In this document: positions 25,801-37,710 of the stretch, in pieces
Layout of the letters: each line of letters begins with the position of its first letter
Position numbering within the stretch: the first letter of the stretch is position 1
From: Cercis canadensis
Taxonomy: Eukaryota > Streptophyta > Magnoliopsida > Fabales > Fabaceae
Assembly: GCA_003255065.1 (NCBI GenBank)
Contig: QAOA01003354.1
Span: 310,001-374,000 of the forward strand
Reading direction: 5' to 3'
DNA length: 64,000 nucleotides
Translations under genes and position numbers: made by a program
The notes under the pieces: model-generated
Database searches by the model: none
Seen by the model: only the letters and a program-made list of their open reading frames with translations
What the model was told of the DNA's origin: nothing

Positions 25801-26212
25801 AGGTTATAACTATAAAGGAGAGGTTATTTCTCATAATCTCAAATCCATATAATGCTAAGATGGAACCCCTTTCTGAAAACAAAAAATAAAATAAAAACAT
25901 AATTTTCAAGGAATGATCAATTGGAAAACCTTTCCACGAGAAAAATATGCATGCTTGATAAGCAACTTTTTGATGAACTTATCTATTACCATCACAAGGA
26001 ATCACTCAAACTCATACAAGTCAAGTTTGCAGGGGAATGTTTAAGTCCTAAATTGTAATACCAACAAATCTAGAGGATCTCCCATCTCCTATGCAAGAGC
26101 AACAACATTATGATAGAATCAGCAAAAAGTTTTATGTAAGATATTAAAAGAAGCCATCAAGTTCACTTAAGGCAAATATGAAGATGTGAAATATACCCAA
26201 TGGTACACGCAC
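22814..26212. other. Long gene-poor interval downstream of SF1
   Basis: No coding region and almost no transposon. On the minus strand there are splice-like signals: a donor after 26213 (AAAG|GTGCGT), an exon-like block ending with donor GAAG|GTAATC at 24431, and an acceptor TTTTAG before 23469. They could belong to a spliced SF1 3' UTR. This is an inference from motifs only. Confidence 0.4.
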
Positions 26213-26251
26213 CTTTCAGAACTTGGAAGCAAGACTGGACAAGAACCCGTA

Positions 26252-28708
26252 TTATTTCATCTCTGCCATGAACTTCTCATACTCTGAATCTGCACCATAG
26301 GCTGTCTTCTCTGCAGATGAAGGAGGAGGAGGCACTGGAGGATTTGTGGCCCAAGGCACATTTCCGATGCCCTGGGATTGATCTGAACCATATGTTGTCT
26401 TCTCTGCAGATGGAGGAGGTGGCACTGGAGGATTAGTGGCCCAAGGCACATTCCCCATGCCCTGGGACTGATCTGAAGTCGAGACAGGTACAGGACCAGG
26501 TGGGGGAGGTGGCGGAGGAACTGCGTTGTAATAAGGTGTATAACCATAAGATGCAGGATATGTAGGTGGCATCGGAGGTACTGAGCTCCCATACATAGTG
26601 GTGGGTACAGATTGAGTAGAGGTACTATTGTCGGACTGCACTCCAGGAGGATAACTCTGCTGTGCTTCACTGGACGTTGCAGGCTGGGATGGGGCACCAG
26701 GAGGGCCTGTCTGTACTGGAGGATACTGCATACCATAATGGGGCATAGGCTGACCTGGAATAGGAGGATACATTGTTGACCCAGGAGGAGGAGGAGCATA
26801 AGGTGCATACGGAGGAGGAACAGGAGGTCCCCATGGAACTGGGTTTCCTCCGTAACTTGGAGGAGGTGCACTCCCAAGGGGAGCGCCAGCAGCGTATTGT
26901 TGGGATGGATAGGCACCAACTGGCTGGCTTGAAACAGGATATGTAGGCATGGCTGATGCTGGTGGGCCAGGAGGTACAGTCGGCTGAGGAGGCTTACCAG
27001 CAACCCTCACTGCAATGGTTCGACCTTCAAGGCGATAACCATTCATGGCCATAATTGCATTATTAGCCATTTGAACATCAGCATATTTTACAAAGCCATA
27101 TCCTTTACTCAAGCCTGTCATTCGATCCTTGATAACCTTTGCCATAACAATCTCACCAAATTGTTGAAACAACTGGATCAGGCCATCATCATCAAGAGTG
27201 GGAGGCAAATAACCAATATACAAATTGGTATCATCAATTTCCTTTTTCACTGGATTAGACCCTAATCCAGGGTGTGCTGAACCACCAGTTGAGCTGGAAT
27301 TGTTAACCCAAGGAGGATTGTTCCCAGAATTTCCTGGACCAAGGGCCAATGTAGTGGTTTGCTTTGTTGCTGATTCAGGAACTGTCCCTCCCAACTCTGC
27401 CAGGAAGTTCTGATACTCATCATCCATCTTCTTCCCAGTAGCCCCCTTCACTGGACAATCTATACTCGGGTGACCACCATCCCCACAATGCTTACAGACA
27501 ACTTCACTCTTAAACGTAGAGGTACGTGTAGGACAAGCATATTGGCGATGACCAGGTTCACCACATAACCGGCAATATTCTTCATCCCTAATTGTCCCAT
27601 TCAAGGCGGCAAGTTCTCTAAGCTGTTGCCTCTTATGTTCATTCAACACCTCATCGACAGGTTGCAAGAGCTTCTCCACCATCCCTGCAGCAGCTTCAAG
27701 TGCTTCCTGCGTTTCTGCCTCCACTAAAACATGCAAATCTTCATTCTCCGAAGGATCAGGTTTCAAATCCCTCTTCTGTTGCAACCTACCCTCTTTCACT
27801 GACCCTTTACCACGAATCACGATTTTAGCACCAGTTTCTCTCTCCATCCGCTTCTGGGTGTTACCTCTTGGACCAATAATAAGCCCTATAAAATTATAAC
27901 CTGGGTACTCTTTCATTGGTATATAAAGCTTCTTCTGAAGCTTGGGTGGCCTATAATCTGCTGGTGGCTTAAAAGCTGGGTTTTTCTTTATAATCTGAGA
28001 TATAATTTCTTGTCTCTCCTTTTGCAATCTCTCACGAGCACGATACTCTCTAGTGTTAATCCTAATTCCCATATTATCATATAAAGGTTCAGGTGAAGGC
28101 GATCGAGCACCTTCTGGGCGATCATCCAGAGGCAAACCAGATTGTAGCATTCGACTAATCTCAAGAAGCCTACTATTCAAAGCTTGAATTTCGGGATCGA
28201 ATTCAATACCACCCATGAAATCAGGGAGCTGAATCACCGGCTTGGGCTCATCATCAGCCCAACGAGACTTCCTCTTCCTGGCTCCGCTACCCGATTCACC
28301 ACCGCTCTGGTCATTGGACTCGGGTTGTGGGTCCCACCGACTCCGTCGCCGGCGTTTGCTTGTGGTCTCCTCTTCACCGCCGGAGTGATCCTTGTCGGTG
28401 CCGCTCTGGGTATTCGTCACACCGTTCTCCGACAGCAAAGGCTTGGCAATATTGTAATCGTTGTGGCCATTAGAGGGAGCACCACCGTTCACGTTCTGAC
28501 CATCGGAAGCCGAGATTTTCGATAGGAATTGAACATCAGAAGGTGCAGCTTGTTGTTCAAATTGTTGCGATGCATTACTGTAATTGGATGTGAAATTCTC
28601 TGAAGGCGGAGGAGGAGGAGGAGGAGGAGGAGGATTTTGATCGTAAGAAGGTAGGGTTTCTGATGAAGGTAGATGAGGGAGATTAGGGTTCGATTCGAAA
28701 GCGTCCAT
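26252..28708 (-). CDS. SF1: Splicing factor SF1 / branch-point-binding protein
   Basis: SF1/BBP binds the intron branch point and, with U2AF, marks the 3' splice site early in spliceosome assembly in the nucleus. The coding region is one exon of 818 codons. In order it has two basic-Trp motifs typical of U2AF-ligand (ULM) sequences ([10 protein letters not shown] about 118-127, RKRKSRWAD about 144-152), a KH-QUA2 RNA-binding domain about 258-350 ([20 protein letters not shown], the GxxG loop being GPRG), and two CCHC zinc knuckles (C379-C392 and C405-C418). An RRM follows at about 494-572, with RNP2 LYIGYL and RNP1 KGYGFVKY. The RRM is the usual plant addition to SF1. The C-terminus is Pro/Gly/Tyr-rich and ends with a tandem repeat of a [16 protein letters not shown] unit. 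A Pro run occurs near residue 30. The start follows an in-frame stop-rich leader. Confidence 0.97.
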   Translation of the reverse strand: MDAFESNPNLPHLPSSETLPSYDQNPPPPPPPPPPSENFTSNYSNASQQFEQQAAPSDVQFLSKISASDGQNVNGGAPSNGHNDYNIAKPLLSENGVTNTQSGTDKDHSGGEEETTSKRRRRSRWDPQPESNDQSGGESGSGARKRKSRWADDEPKPVIQLPDFMGGIEFDPEIQALNSRLLEISRMLQSGLPLDDRPEGARSPSPEPLYDNMGIRINTREYRARERLQKERQEIISQIIKKNPAFKPPADYRPPKLQKKLYIPMKEYPGYNFIGLIIGPRGNTQKRMERETGAKIVIRGKGSVKEGRLQQKRDLKPDPSENEDLHVLVEAETQEALEAAAGMVEKLLQPVDEVLNEHKRQQLRELAALNGTIRDEEYCRLCGEPGHRQYACPTRTSTFKSEVVCKHCGDGGHPSIDCPVKGATGKKMDDEYQNFLAELGGTVPESATKQTTTLALGPGNSGNNPPWVNNSSSTGGSAHPGLGSNPVKKEIDDTNLYIGYLPPTLDDDGLIQLFQQFGEIVMAKVIKDRMTGLSKGYGFVKYADVQMANNAIMAMNGYRLEGRTIAVRVAGKPPQPTVPPGPPASAMPTYPVSSQPVGAYPSQQYAAGAPLGSAPPPSYGGNPVPWGPPVPPPYAPYAPPPPGSTMYPPIPGQPMPHYGMQYPPVQTGPPGAPSQPATSSEAQQSYPPGVQSDNSTSTQSVPTTMYGSSVPPMPPTYPASYGYTPYYNAVPPPPPPPGPVPVSTSDQSQGMGNVPWATNPPVPPPPSAEKTTYGSDQSQGIGNVPWATNPPVPPPPSSAEKTAYGADSEYEKFMAEMK

Positions 28709-28858
28709 GAATGGATGGAGTTGCAGAGATAGCTAGCTAGGGTTTGGGTTTGGGTTTGTTCTGAACGCTGGGGAAGAAGAGAACAAAAACCCAAGGCGAA
28801 GCTTCATACGAGTGGTGGTAAATCTAAATCTAAATGAGATTTAAGATGTAGAAGACTA

Positions 28859-28875
28859 CACGTGACTCACGTGAC
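28859..28875 (-). promoter_or_regulatory. Paired G-box-type motifs upstream of SF1
   Basis: CACGTGAC occurs twice (28859-28866 and 28868-28875), separated by one base, about 150 bases upstream of the SF1 ATG. CACGTG is bound by plant bZIP and bHLH factors. Regulation of SF1 by them is inferred from position. Confidence 0.5.
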
Positions 28876-29399
28876 TATGACGAAGTAAAAAGAAGCCGAA
28901 TTGGTGTTGGATTAATGACGGTAACAGTTCGGGTTAAATGGTATTTTGGAGCCCCGCATCCGACCCATTGTTAAGTACAAATTTCTAGAAAAGAAGGGGA
29001 AAAAAGACTGATGAGCCTGGTGTTTTATGGCAAGGAATTTTATACTTTGAGTTTCTTAATCTTTTCCGTTCTTTTTCCTTGTGATGAGGATCTTGACTAG
29101 TGCAGGTATAATAAGCAAAAAGTGTGTCATTGAAATCCTCAAATAATGATTAATGTGATGAAGAAGCTTGTAGAAAGCTCTGTTTAACATGTCTGCTCTT
29201 TATTGTCTTCTCAGAATGCAAAGCAGAAACAGCTCCCTTGAGTTGGCTGATGAAAATGTTTTGAAACTGGCTGAAGATCAATTCATCATTGGCAGAGTTA
29301 GTCATTTGAATTATTTGGATCTTAGCTGCAATAATAATTTTGATGTCAAATGCATGCCAAAATTGATAGGATTTTTAACCCATTTGAAATATTAAATTT

Positions 29400-29611
29400 A
29401 GGAGGTTTCTTAGATACTTTTAGTATTTATGTAGTATATTATATCATATAAAAATAATTAACAAGTGAATAATATATATACAAGTTAACTGTTTTTAAGT
29501 TTGTTTGAGAAAATAAAATAAATTATATTTTATATATAATAAAATATAAAAATTATGTATACTTACCATATTAGTGAGTATGACACACAAATATGAGATA
29601 ATAGAATCCCA
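29400..29611 (-). mobile_element. MULE-type MITE, 9-bp duplication family, copy E
   Basis: 212 bp in reverse orientation, with ATTAAATTT exact on both sides (29391-29399 and 29612-29620). It sits inside the LRR pseudogene, just after a LTHLKY segment. Confidence 0.9.
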
Positions 29612-30285
29612 ATTAAATTTCATATTTTTGACAGAGAACTTTGGAATTTATCCAACTCATTACACCTTGACATTTTCCATCAATTCTCTCACAGGGAAAA
29701 TAACTCACCAACTTAGGAGTATTTCATCCTTGAGGTAATTGGATCTTAATATGAAATACTCCAATGGGACAATTCCCTTGCATCTTGAAAACCTTTAAGG
29801 AATAATACTTGTTTTCATCAATAGATCGTTCTTTGAGCTCAGATTTAGAGTGTGACGATGCATGTGTTGATATCAGGAAAATTAGGTCTAGTGGCTAGAC
29901 TGATGAATTCAGGTCAGTTGAAGTTTAAGGTTTGATCTACATAATAAACACAAGTGAACTAAGGATTGGGTTGGTGATACGCAAACTCTGAAAGTTAAGT
30001 TAGATCGGTCTCGAATAAATAGAATAATAAATAAAGAAAGTCTAAAAAAATAATAATACATGTTGAGAAAATAGTATTTATATAAGTATAAAGGATATTT
30101 TCAAAAGTTGGGTAATTGGGCCAAAGGTAATTGGGGCCTTAGTAATGGGTATTTTTGCTCCTTAACTAATCTTAAGTTCAAGGTGTTAGATCCAAGAAGT
30201 GGAAATAAGTGGCAGGGCCAAGTGAAGTGGCTAATCTCTCTCACCTAAAAGAATTGAACTTCTATGAATGCTATCTTCTTGAGAG

Positions 30286-32418
30286 CAATGTTTTAAAAAT
30301 TGGATTGGTAAACGAGTTGGTGTGACAAAAAATGACCGGTCCCATTAAAAACATATTTTTAAAAATTTATAATATAAATACAATATAGCATATTGCTAAT
30401 AAAATAACTAAAAATGACTACAAAATAAAGAAAAATATTTAAAATTTACTCAAGCTAATTCACAAAGAGTTAAACATTTAACATAATAATAACTTATAGT
30501 CAAACACAAATCTCAAACTCACAATTCAAAGACAACCATAATCTCAAACTCAAAGTCTCAAAACAAAATACATAGCACAAACTTAAGTCATCAAACACAT
30601 TTGCCCATATTCATGTATTCTTCTCAAATTGAGGAGGATCTTGGTTGAACCAAGCATGTGCCTCACTTAAGTTAATCTCGTCACTTTCATAACTATCATC
30701 TCCTTCTTCAAGATATAGTTGGTCTTCAAGGTTTTCTTCTTTTTGAATATTTTCTATTAGAATTGCTTCATCATTATAAAGCATATTCTTCAATTCATTA
30801 TAATCAAGAATTGGAGAATCATTTTCTTCTATGACCCAAAATTTATTATTGTCTATACTATCATAATCAATAGGGTCAAAGAAAGTCTTCTTTTTTGTTA
30901 TATACCTTATAATTCAAGAAAAATATAAAATCAATAAAAATCATTTGATCATAACACTAGCAAAAAAATCAAATTAGATATAGTAGTAAGCACTAAATAT
31001 ACCAAACTAATTTAAATAAAAGTACATCATATAAAAAATTAACTAGTTAAAATAACAGTACAACATATAAAAATAGAAATAAGAACAAGAGCAATTTGAT
31101 GCCATTGCCCCCAAGAAATCAATTGGTGCCAGGATGAAAAGATAATGAAAAACATGGAGTAATACCATGGAAAAACTATAAATTTTACAAAATATGCTTC
31201 CACATGCAACAAGCATCCTTTAACCAGTCCAAATTAATACATATTTGTGTATATAGAAGTTCTTAAGTGGCAATTACATAGAATGACTGGGAAATAATTT
31301 TTATCTAATAACTTGCCACTTAATATGTATCACCCAAATAGAGTTTTGGAAGGGCAGCAAGAGCATGCAACATGTAGGAGATGCCTTATTGCCACCGATA
31401 GTCTTAGAAAGATTATTGTGGCCAAAGGATTTCAAAGTACCATAGTAGTAAGTTATTCATTTTTGTCAAAGCATTAGCACAAATGCAAATTATGAGACTG
31501 GATAGCTCTAGTTGCTAAATGTACTTTTACAATTTTTTAACTTTCACATTCAAGTCTAGATCTAATAAAAATATACTTAATATTTTATGTAACACACTGC
31601 AAACATTGTATCATACCTAACTTAATTAGAAAATAATGAAAGAACAAAAATAAAATTAACAAGACATGGAACGATCTTAAATATGTCAAACAATTATTTT
31701 ACCATCTTAGTAGATTCTAAGTTCAGCAAAAGGAATAAGGTACAAGTATCTAATTAGTATTAACAAAAAATGGGGGGAAGGCATCCAGGAGTTTTTGACA
31801 TGTGAACAATTTTTGAAGGCAAACAAGCAGCCAAAAGAGAGCCCATTGGGATACCAAGAAGCGAACACCATCAAGTATATAAATAACAAATATGTAGATG
31901 CTAACAATTCAACCCAACAGGTAGTGATGCAATCAATATGCCCAGATAACTAAATTATCCTCTCAAATTTATTTCACATAGACAAGAGGCTAGTAAAATT
32001 TGAAATAGGAGAATGAAAAATAAACAAAATACTAGAGGGACTCACCTCACCAGTGCCGGAAATAAGCAGAATGTCGGTATGTCCGCCGGTATTGACAGGT
32101 GTCCGCCAGAGGTTGAAGGGAGATTAGGGACTAAGAGTGGAGAAAGAATGGAGGAAAATAGAAGAAGAGAATGGAGAAGAAAGGATTTACGTGCGTGAGA
32201 TTAAGCTGAGAATGGAAATCCCTAATGCAAAACGACGCTGTTTTGCCAATTTTTTTTTTTTTAAAGCTTTTCAGTTATTAAAAACCAATACCAGTTGGCA
32301 CTGGTTTTGACCGGTTCAACTACTCAAATGATCTGCCCCCAAAACCATATTGGTAACCTAACCGGGCACCAGTTGAACCAGTTGGACCGCCCAGTTTGGT
32401 TCGATTTTTAAAACACTG
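30286..32418. mobile_element. hAT-like element, 2133 bp, inside the LRR pseudogene
   Basis: The ends are CAATGTTTTAAAAATTGG and, in reverse complement, CAGTGTTTTAAAAATCG. The 8-bp repeat CTTGAGAG flanks it exactly (30278-30285 and 32419-32426). An 8-bp duplication with short CA..TG ends is the hAT pattern. Near the right end are alternating GGTTCAAC/CCGGTT-type motifs. A minus-strand acidic frame at 30611-30793 could be the tail of a decayed transposase, but I cannot confirm that. It is the same family as the element at 59630-61311. Confidence 0.85.
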
Positions 32419-32553
32419 CTTGAGAGTGTCCCTTCATCTCCTTCCTCCATTAATTTTGTTTCCAGCTCTACCCTTGTTGTTGTTTCTCTTTCCTCCTCAA
32501 TATTCACATGGTTGTTGAATTACAGTAGTAATCTTAATGTTGTTCCACTTAAT

Positions 32554-33419
32554 TAGGGATGGCAATGGGGCGGGGATGGGGCGGGACAAGCAGTCCCCGT
32601 CCCCATCCCCGAAAGGCATGGGGATGCCCCATCCCCGGACCCATCCCCGGCGGGGATTTTTCAACATCCCCATCCTCGCCCCACTAAATCCCCATCTGCC
32701 CCATGCCCCGCCCCATTTACCCATATAATCATACTTTTTTAAAATATACACAATTTACAAGTTTAATCTATCGATTACGATTTCTAATTAAAATTCAAGT
32801 TTAATCGAACAAGATAATATAAATAATGCTGAAATAACATCATCAAGAATTCAATATATCCTCAAGCAACAACAATAACATAAATAATATTCAAACAAAA
32901 TTATAAAAATTGTTCTTAAACAATTATAAAAGTCAATAAGAAATCATAATAAGTACAAAAGGCTCCAAGCAATTAAAATAAGTACAATTTATGAAGTTCT
33001 AATGTTGGTTGAAGTTGAACCACTCTCCATATTCTACAAAACCAACAAAAAAAAAAAAAAAAAAATTTAGGTTTAGGGAAAATAGAACTCAAGGTCGAGG
33101 GACTGAGGGAGGAAGGGTCAGGTCAGTGTGTTGGTGATTTAGTGTGGGAAAACCTTAGGCCATAATGACGCCGTTTTGTGAAGAAATTTTTTTTAAAAAA
33201 TTTATGTAATGTATTATATATATATATATATATATATATTATTTATACACAGTGCGGGGCGGGGCGGGGTGGGGCAGGGCTTCCCCATCCCCAGACCCGC
33301 CCCTATCAAATTACCCATCCCCATCCCCATCCCCATACCCATTTTTCTGCCCCATACCCATACCCGAACGGGTAAAAAAACCGGGGCCCCATTGGGTCTG
33401 GGGCAAATTGCCATCCCTA
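32554..33419. mobile_element. hAT-like element with GGGATGGCAAT ends, 866 bp
   Basis: Both ends read TAGGGATGGCAAT inward. CACTTAAT flanks it exactly (32546-32553 and 33420-33427), again an 8-bp hAT-type duplication. The sub-terminal regions are rich in GGGGCGGGG and CCCCATCCCC repeats, which give a strong local GC spike. A (TA)n run lies at about 33213-33240. No transposase is visible, so it is non-autonomous. Confidence 0.88.
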
Positions 33420-34330
33420 CACTTAATCGTTTAAGTGGTCTCATACCAAAAGCCTTTGGAAAATTTACTACCCTGCAAGAATTAAACCTTGGACATAATC
33501 TTCTTGAAGGTTTTGTTTCAACATTTCCTCCTTTTTTGCCATCTTGCTGAACTTTTAGCTCTTGGACCTTTCTTTGAATAAAATCTCAGGAAGCATACCC
33601 AAATGTCTCAACAAGCTCACTGCATTGGCTAATAAAGCAAACTCATCAAATGCAACCATATCCTATGTTTTTTTATGAATATTTTGAGAACCATTCATGG
33701 TTTTGAAGCAAATTTTGCTGATAGCGCTTCACTCATATGGAAAGGTAAAGAGTCTAGACATATAAGTATTTTAGGATTGTTGAGGAGTATTGATCTCTCT
33801 AGTAATAGGTTGGTTGATTGGAGAAATTCCAAGTGAACTCACGAATCATGGGTTGGTTTCTTTGAACATTTCAAGAAATAGGCTAAGTGGAAAAACCCCT
33901 CCATCTATAAGATAGTTGAAATCTATTGATTTTTTTTATCTCTCGAGGAATCAATTGTGCGATAAGATTCCTTCACAACTTTTCTAGTTAGATATCTAAG
34001 AGTGCTTGATTTATCATATAATAATTTATCAAGCTAAATCCCACTAGGCACTCAACTTCAAAGCTTTGGTGCCCCTGCCTATGTGGGAAATCCAAAACTT
34101 TGTGGAGATTTCCTTCCTAGAAGGTGTCCTAATGAGTATGCAGACAATAACCAAAACACTATAAATGGTGAAGATGGTAAACCATCTTTTACCCAAGCAT
34201 TCTACATCAGCATGGCGATTGGATTCATTATAGGATTTTGGGAAAAAAGTCTTGGAGATATGCCTTTTTCAAGTTTCTATGTGCATGACAATCTCTATGT
34301 AATGGCAGTGCTAAAATTTTTATTATAGGT

Positions 34331-35040
34331 TCTATATATCAAGTGCTAAAATTGTTGATAGTATCCCTAATGGTTTTGGGACATTCTACTCTCCATATTA
34401 GCTTAACATTTTCTCATTTTAGTCATTACATTTACTCCATCATTGGACAATTATGCAAAGATAAGATTCTTTTAATATGGCCCAAAATAACTTGAATGGA
34501 CTGATACCAAGGTAGATTGGAGATAGACTTGCAAATTCAGCTGATAGAGACAAAAAGAAAATTCTACTATAGTACGTAGCTCATTTTTAAAACCATGAAG
34601 TACTTTATGCGTATACGTCTAGAACTTAGATGGGTCAATGAAGATTTTTGATCCTAAGAAAAATAAAAATAAAGTTTTATGAAACAAACATGAAAGTAAT
34701 CACAATTAAAAAGAACTTCTAAGAAGTAAACTTTTTGAATGAGTCAATGCATTTGAGACTATCCGTTTCCAAGTCTTCCTTATTATATTATTGGTAGCAA
34801 GCAAACAAACAATGTCATAATGCAAGGACAAATTGTATCCCTGCACTCAAATATTACCATTCTCCAACAATTCTAGGAAGTAACCTGTGTTTAGATGTAT
34901 GTTAATTTCTCCTGAGATAAATGATCAGAAGGGTTACAAGTTATAGGTTTTGACTTTAAGCACGAGATTTATGAACAAGGTTGTAACTTGAAAGTAATTG
35001 GCTTGTAAGATATGGCTATCGCTACCAAGTGCCTAGTTAA
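34331..35040. other. Non-coding stretch after the LRR pseudogene
   Basis: No coding signal. It may contain the decayed 3' end of the pseudogene. Confidence 0.45.
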
Positions 35041-35047
35041 ATTATAA

Positions 35048-35073
35048 CTAGTTCTAGTCACGTGCAATGCACG
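35048..35073 (-). mobile_element. Possible Helitron 3' terminus
   Basis: On the minus strand a hairpin CGTGCATTGCACG (35061-35073) is followed nine bases later by CTAG (35048-35051) and then T. This is the hairpin-plus-CTRR-T layout of Helitron 3' ends. No 5' end or Rep/helicase coding region was found. Confidence 0.35.
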
Positions 35074-35449
35074 GGGATGTTAAATTAAGAGAGAGAGAAA
35101 ATAATAATAATAATAAAAAAAAGCAAGAGAGATTAGCTGCACATGAAAAGAGAAAAAAAAAATAGAAAAATGAGAAGAGATGAGGGAGCGAGTAGCATTG
35201 TCTTTGATAGACACACTCTCAATTAGTTGTATATAGGAATAAATGTACTACACAACTAAGGCTTGGCTTAAACTATTCCGTTTTGAATGAATAATTTCAT
35301 ATTGATACCTATCTTCTAGTATACCAAATGTGATGAACGCACTCAGGCACACAACATTATTGACATTTTTTATTTGTATTTTAAAGAAGGAAAAAAAAAG
35401 ACCAATAGAGGCGTAGATAATGCTATAATCTATCATGAACACCTTAATA
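35074..35449. other. Non-coding stretch, purine-rich
   Basis: It contains a GAGAGA/AATAAT-rich block at about 35087-35180. I see no gene. Confidence 0.45.
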
Positions 35450-35662
35450 TGGCTATCAAGGTTTAATTATAAAAGCCAAATAGACTTTCTTCGCAAGAAG
35501 AGTGTCTTGTGTTTGAAACCTCTCATTAACAAAATGATTGTTGCAAAGTGCTCCTTATACAAAATTAGAAATGTAAGTGCTTCAATAGCGAAACTCCTAG
35601 TATAGCTCCATTCAAAGGTAAGAATTAAGCCCTAGTTCCTGGATTATAAAAAAAAGAAAAAA
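35450..35662 (+). mobile_element. SINE family 2, copy 1
   Basis: It has a B-box-like GTGTTTGAAACCTC near 35509-35522 and ends CCCTAGTTCCTGGATTAT followed by an A-rich tail. The same order of motifs (GTGCTTC..A..GCGAAACTCCTA, then the CCTGG..TTAT tail and poly-A) recurs at 50558-50795. Confidence 0.6.
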
Positions 35663-36456
35663 AATTAATTATGAAAGTTGCATCTCGTGATCCGCAAGAA
35701 TATAGTCAATGCGTCTTCAAAGCAAGTTGTGAAGCACCAAAATCTATAAACCTCAACCGTATTCTAGGTACTTTGTGCTTTTCTTTTTATTGCCATATTA
35801 CATAGAGAAATAGAAGGATAGTAGGATACATTTGGTACTTTGTGCTTAAACCCACAAAGTAGGGTAGGGGTTTCAGAAGACCTAAGGCAATGGCATAACT
35901 TATATAAATTAATTAACGTTTCGATTCAAAATATTAAATAATACCAAATGATCATAATATTGTGATTGTATTCTAAGATGTAGCTAGCTTTGCTTCTTAT
36001 TGACAAAGATATTTGAATTTGTCCCATATCATTTATATGAATATTAGGGATTTTTTTAATTTTATTTATCTAACTCTTACATGTTTGACAAATTTTAGTA
36101 AGCCACACAATCTGCCATCAAAAGTTAAACCAAACACCTATATGCTTCCATTTCTTTTAGGAAAAGTTAGATAACCAATTTTTTTTTTTTTTACAAACTT
36201 GTTGCTTGAAGTATATTTATAACTACCTTTACATAAAAATATGGTTTTACCACTTTATTTTATCTAAAGATATTTTTTTTTAAAAAAAAAAACAAAAGTT
36301 TAGAGTGAGGATAAGCTATTTCATTCTAAAGTCATAGTTATGACACTCTGGTGGTTGAAACGTTTGACTCGAACTAGGCATGCCAGAATGGAAATCAAAT
36401 GAGCCAACATGTGGTCGATAACAGTGTTTATTTTTAAATTATATTTGACTATACCC
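35663..36456. other. Non-coding AT-rich stretch
   Basis: Long homopolymer runs and no coding signal. Confidence 0.45.
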
Positions 36457-36714
36457 CTAAAATGAACAATGTATTGAACTTAGTCCACCTGCATCAACTT
36501 TTTCGTTCTGAAAATCACTACCATCATACTGTATAGTTTCAGTCTCCACAAAAACCTCTATTGCTCCAAGATTGACATGTTGTGCATGACTTTCATACAT
36601 GCACATTACATTATCATCAACCATAAGGTCAAGTGCCGAATAATATAATGGGTGAACGGACATAGAAAATATATATTTTATATTCTTGATCACTTTACTG
36701 GGATGAAGACGCAA
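36457..36714 (-). pseudogene. Fragment resembling a MuDR-type transposase N-terminus
   Basis: An 85-codon frame contains VHPLYYSALDLMVDDNVMCM and then ESHAQHVNLGAIEVFVETE. It resembles the region near the N-terminus of plant MuDR transposases, where a hydrophobic patch is followed by DD-V-M-F and I-E-L-[YF]-V-E motifs. No zinc-finger or catalytic part lies nearby. It could be the relic of a Mutator element or a chance match. Confidence 0.4.
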
Positions 36715-37430
36715 TTTTCATTGTATCTCCTCCTTAAGACTATGTAGTATGCTTCAACTTCATGCATAGAGGATCCGCACTATCATACGTAACTCTTTGT
36801 TTTTCGTTATACACTCAACCACTGTAATAAATAAATATCAGCATTTTTATCCTAAATTTTAAACCAAACATATCATATTTCATATATAATTATCATATAA
36901 ATATGATCATAATATATACTTTATGTACACATTTATTTATACTAATATTTAAATGAAAAACATATATTACTAAATATTACCAAGCTTACAACCGAAAACA
37001 AATAAAATTAATTTATCAAGTTTATACAATAATTAAAATATTAATGCACCTTTAGCAGTTTTAATAATTAATATAAATATTTTTATACTTCACATTTAAA
37101 CCAACTAATCACATTTCATATACAATTAGCATATAAATATTATCATAATTTATTTATACTAATATTTTGACAAAAACATATATTACTAAAAGTTACCAAG
37201 CTTAGAATCAGAAAAATAAAAATAATTATCAAGTTTAAGCAATAATTAAAATCTTAATGCACTTTATAACACATCATTCTACAAAAATTTGGACAGAACC
37301 TCAGACATAAACTTGACTAATGAAAATTTATCTTCTACGAATAATGAACTCTTTTCCACTAAGATATTTATAAAACTTGGATACGTCATTTGCAAACGGA
37401 CACAACTTTCCCATACAACTTTTCAAAGAT
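36715..37430. other. Non-coding AT-rich stretch
   Basis: It contains two loosely similar segments (about 36865-37030 and 37075-37250; both include ACATATATTACTAAA and ACCAAGCTTA), which suggests an old tandem duplication of about 190-210 bp. No coding signal. Confidence 0.45.
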
Positions 37431-37710
37431 TCCCTAAATTGTCTGAACACGCCAACGGATAAAAGAGAAGCGCCGCATGTCATTTGACATATTTAGTAAG
37501 GACACGCCGTAAGGCAGTCAACGTGTCCCTACAAGATATGTCATTTGACATTTAGTGGGTCCAACAGTCACTTCCTTTCGTCTGCAATGCCTGAAAAGTT
37601 TGGCAAAAATGACAAGAGTGGACTTGCCAGCTGCCAGGTAGCGTGTCCGGTAGGGACACACCACTTGGCGCTAACGAGTCCAATGGTCCCCACATCTCCG
37701 AAGTTATTTT
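37431..37710. repeat. GC-richer block with repeated ATGTCATTTGACAT
   Basis: The 14-mer ATGTCATTTGACAT occurs at 37477-37490 and 37538-37551. GTGTCC and GGGACAC occur several times, including as a short inverted pair near 37640-37662. The composition differs from both flanks. It is probably a transposon terminus of a kind I cannot name. Confidence 0.4.

Larger units (their letters stand above)
29203..34330 (+). pseudogene. LRR receptor-like protein pseudogene split by three transposons
   Basis: Remnants of a receptor-like protein (extracellular leucine-rich repeats plus one membrane segment, a class used in defence and development) run in order along the plus strand. At 29215-29390 lies LRR sequence (VSHLNYLDLSCNNNF). 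At 30215-30285 and 32427-32545 lies a split repeat (LKELNFYECYLLE | SVPSSPSS). At 33428-33530 lies LSGLIPKAFGKFTTLQELNL. At about 33560-34050 are further repeats with stops and frame changes. At 34050-34260 lies the typical C-terminal end (GTQLQSFGAPAYVGNPKLCG, FYISMAIGFIIGFW). It is interrupted by the MITE at 29400-29611 and by hAT-type elements at 30286-32418 and 32554-33419. Many stops and frameshifts remain after the insertions are discounted; for example the tail reads partly in one frame and partly in another after GFW. No full-length product is possible. Confidence 0.88.

Noticed and set aside
26257..27003. A 248-codon frame on the minus strand within SF1
   Set aside because: It is the shifted shadow of the SF1 Pro-rich tail; the main frame has RNA-binding domains and the full length.
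28184..28525. An antisense frame over the SF1 N-terminus
   Set aside because: It overlaps a strongly supported exon, has no recognisable domain, and its openness follows from the codon bias of SF1.
33209..33444. Frames with Tyr-Ile runs or His-Pro runs
   Set aside because: They translate a TA microsatellite and CCCCAT repeats inside a hAT-like element.
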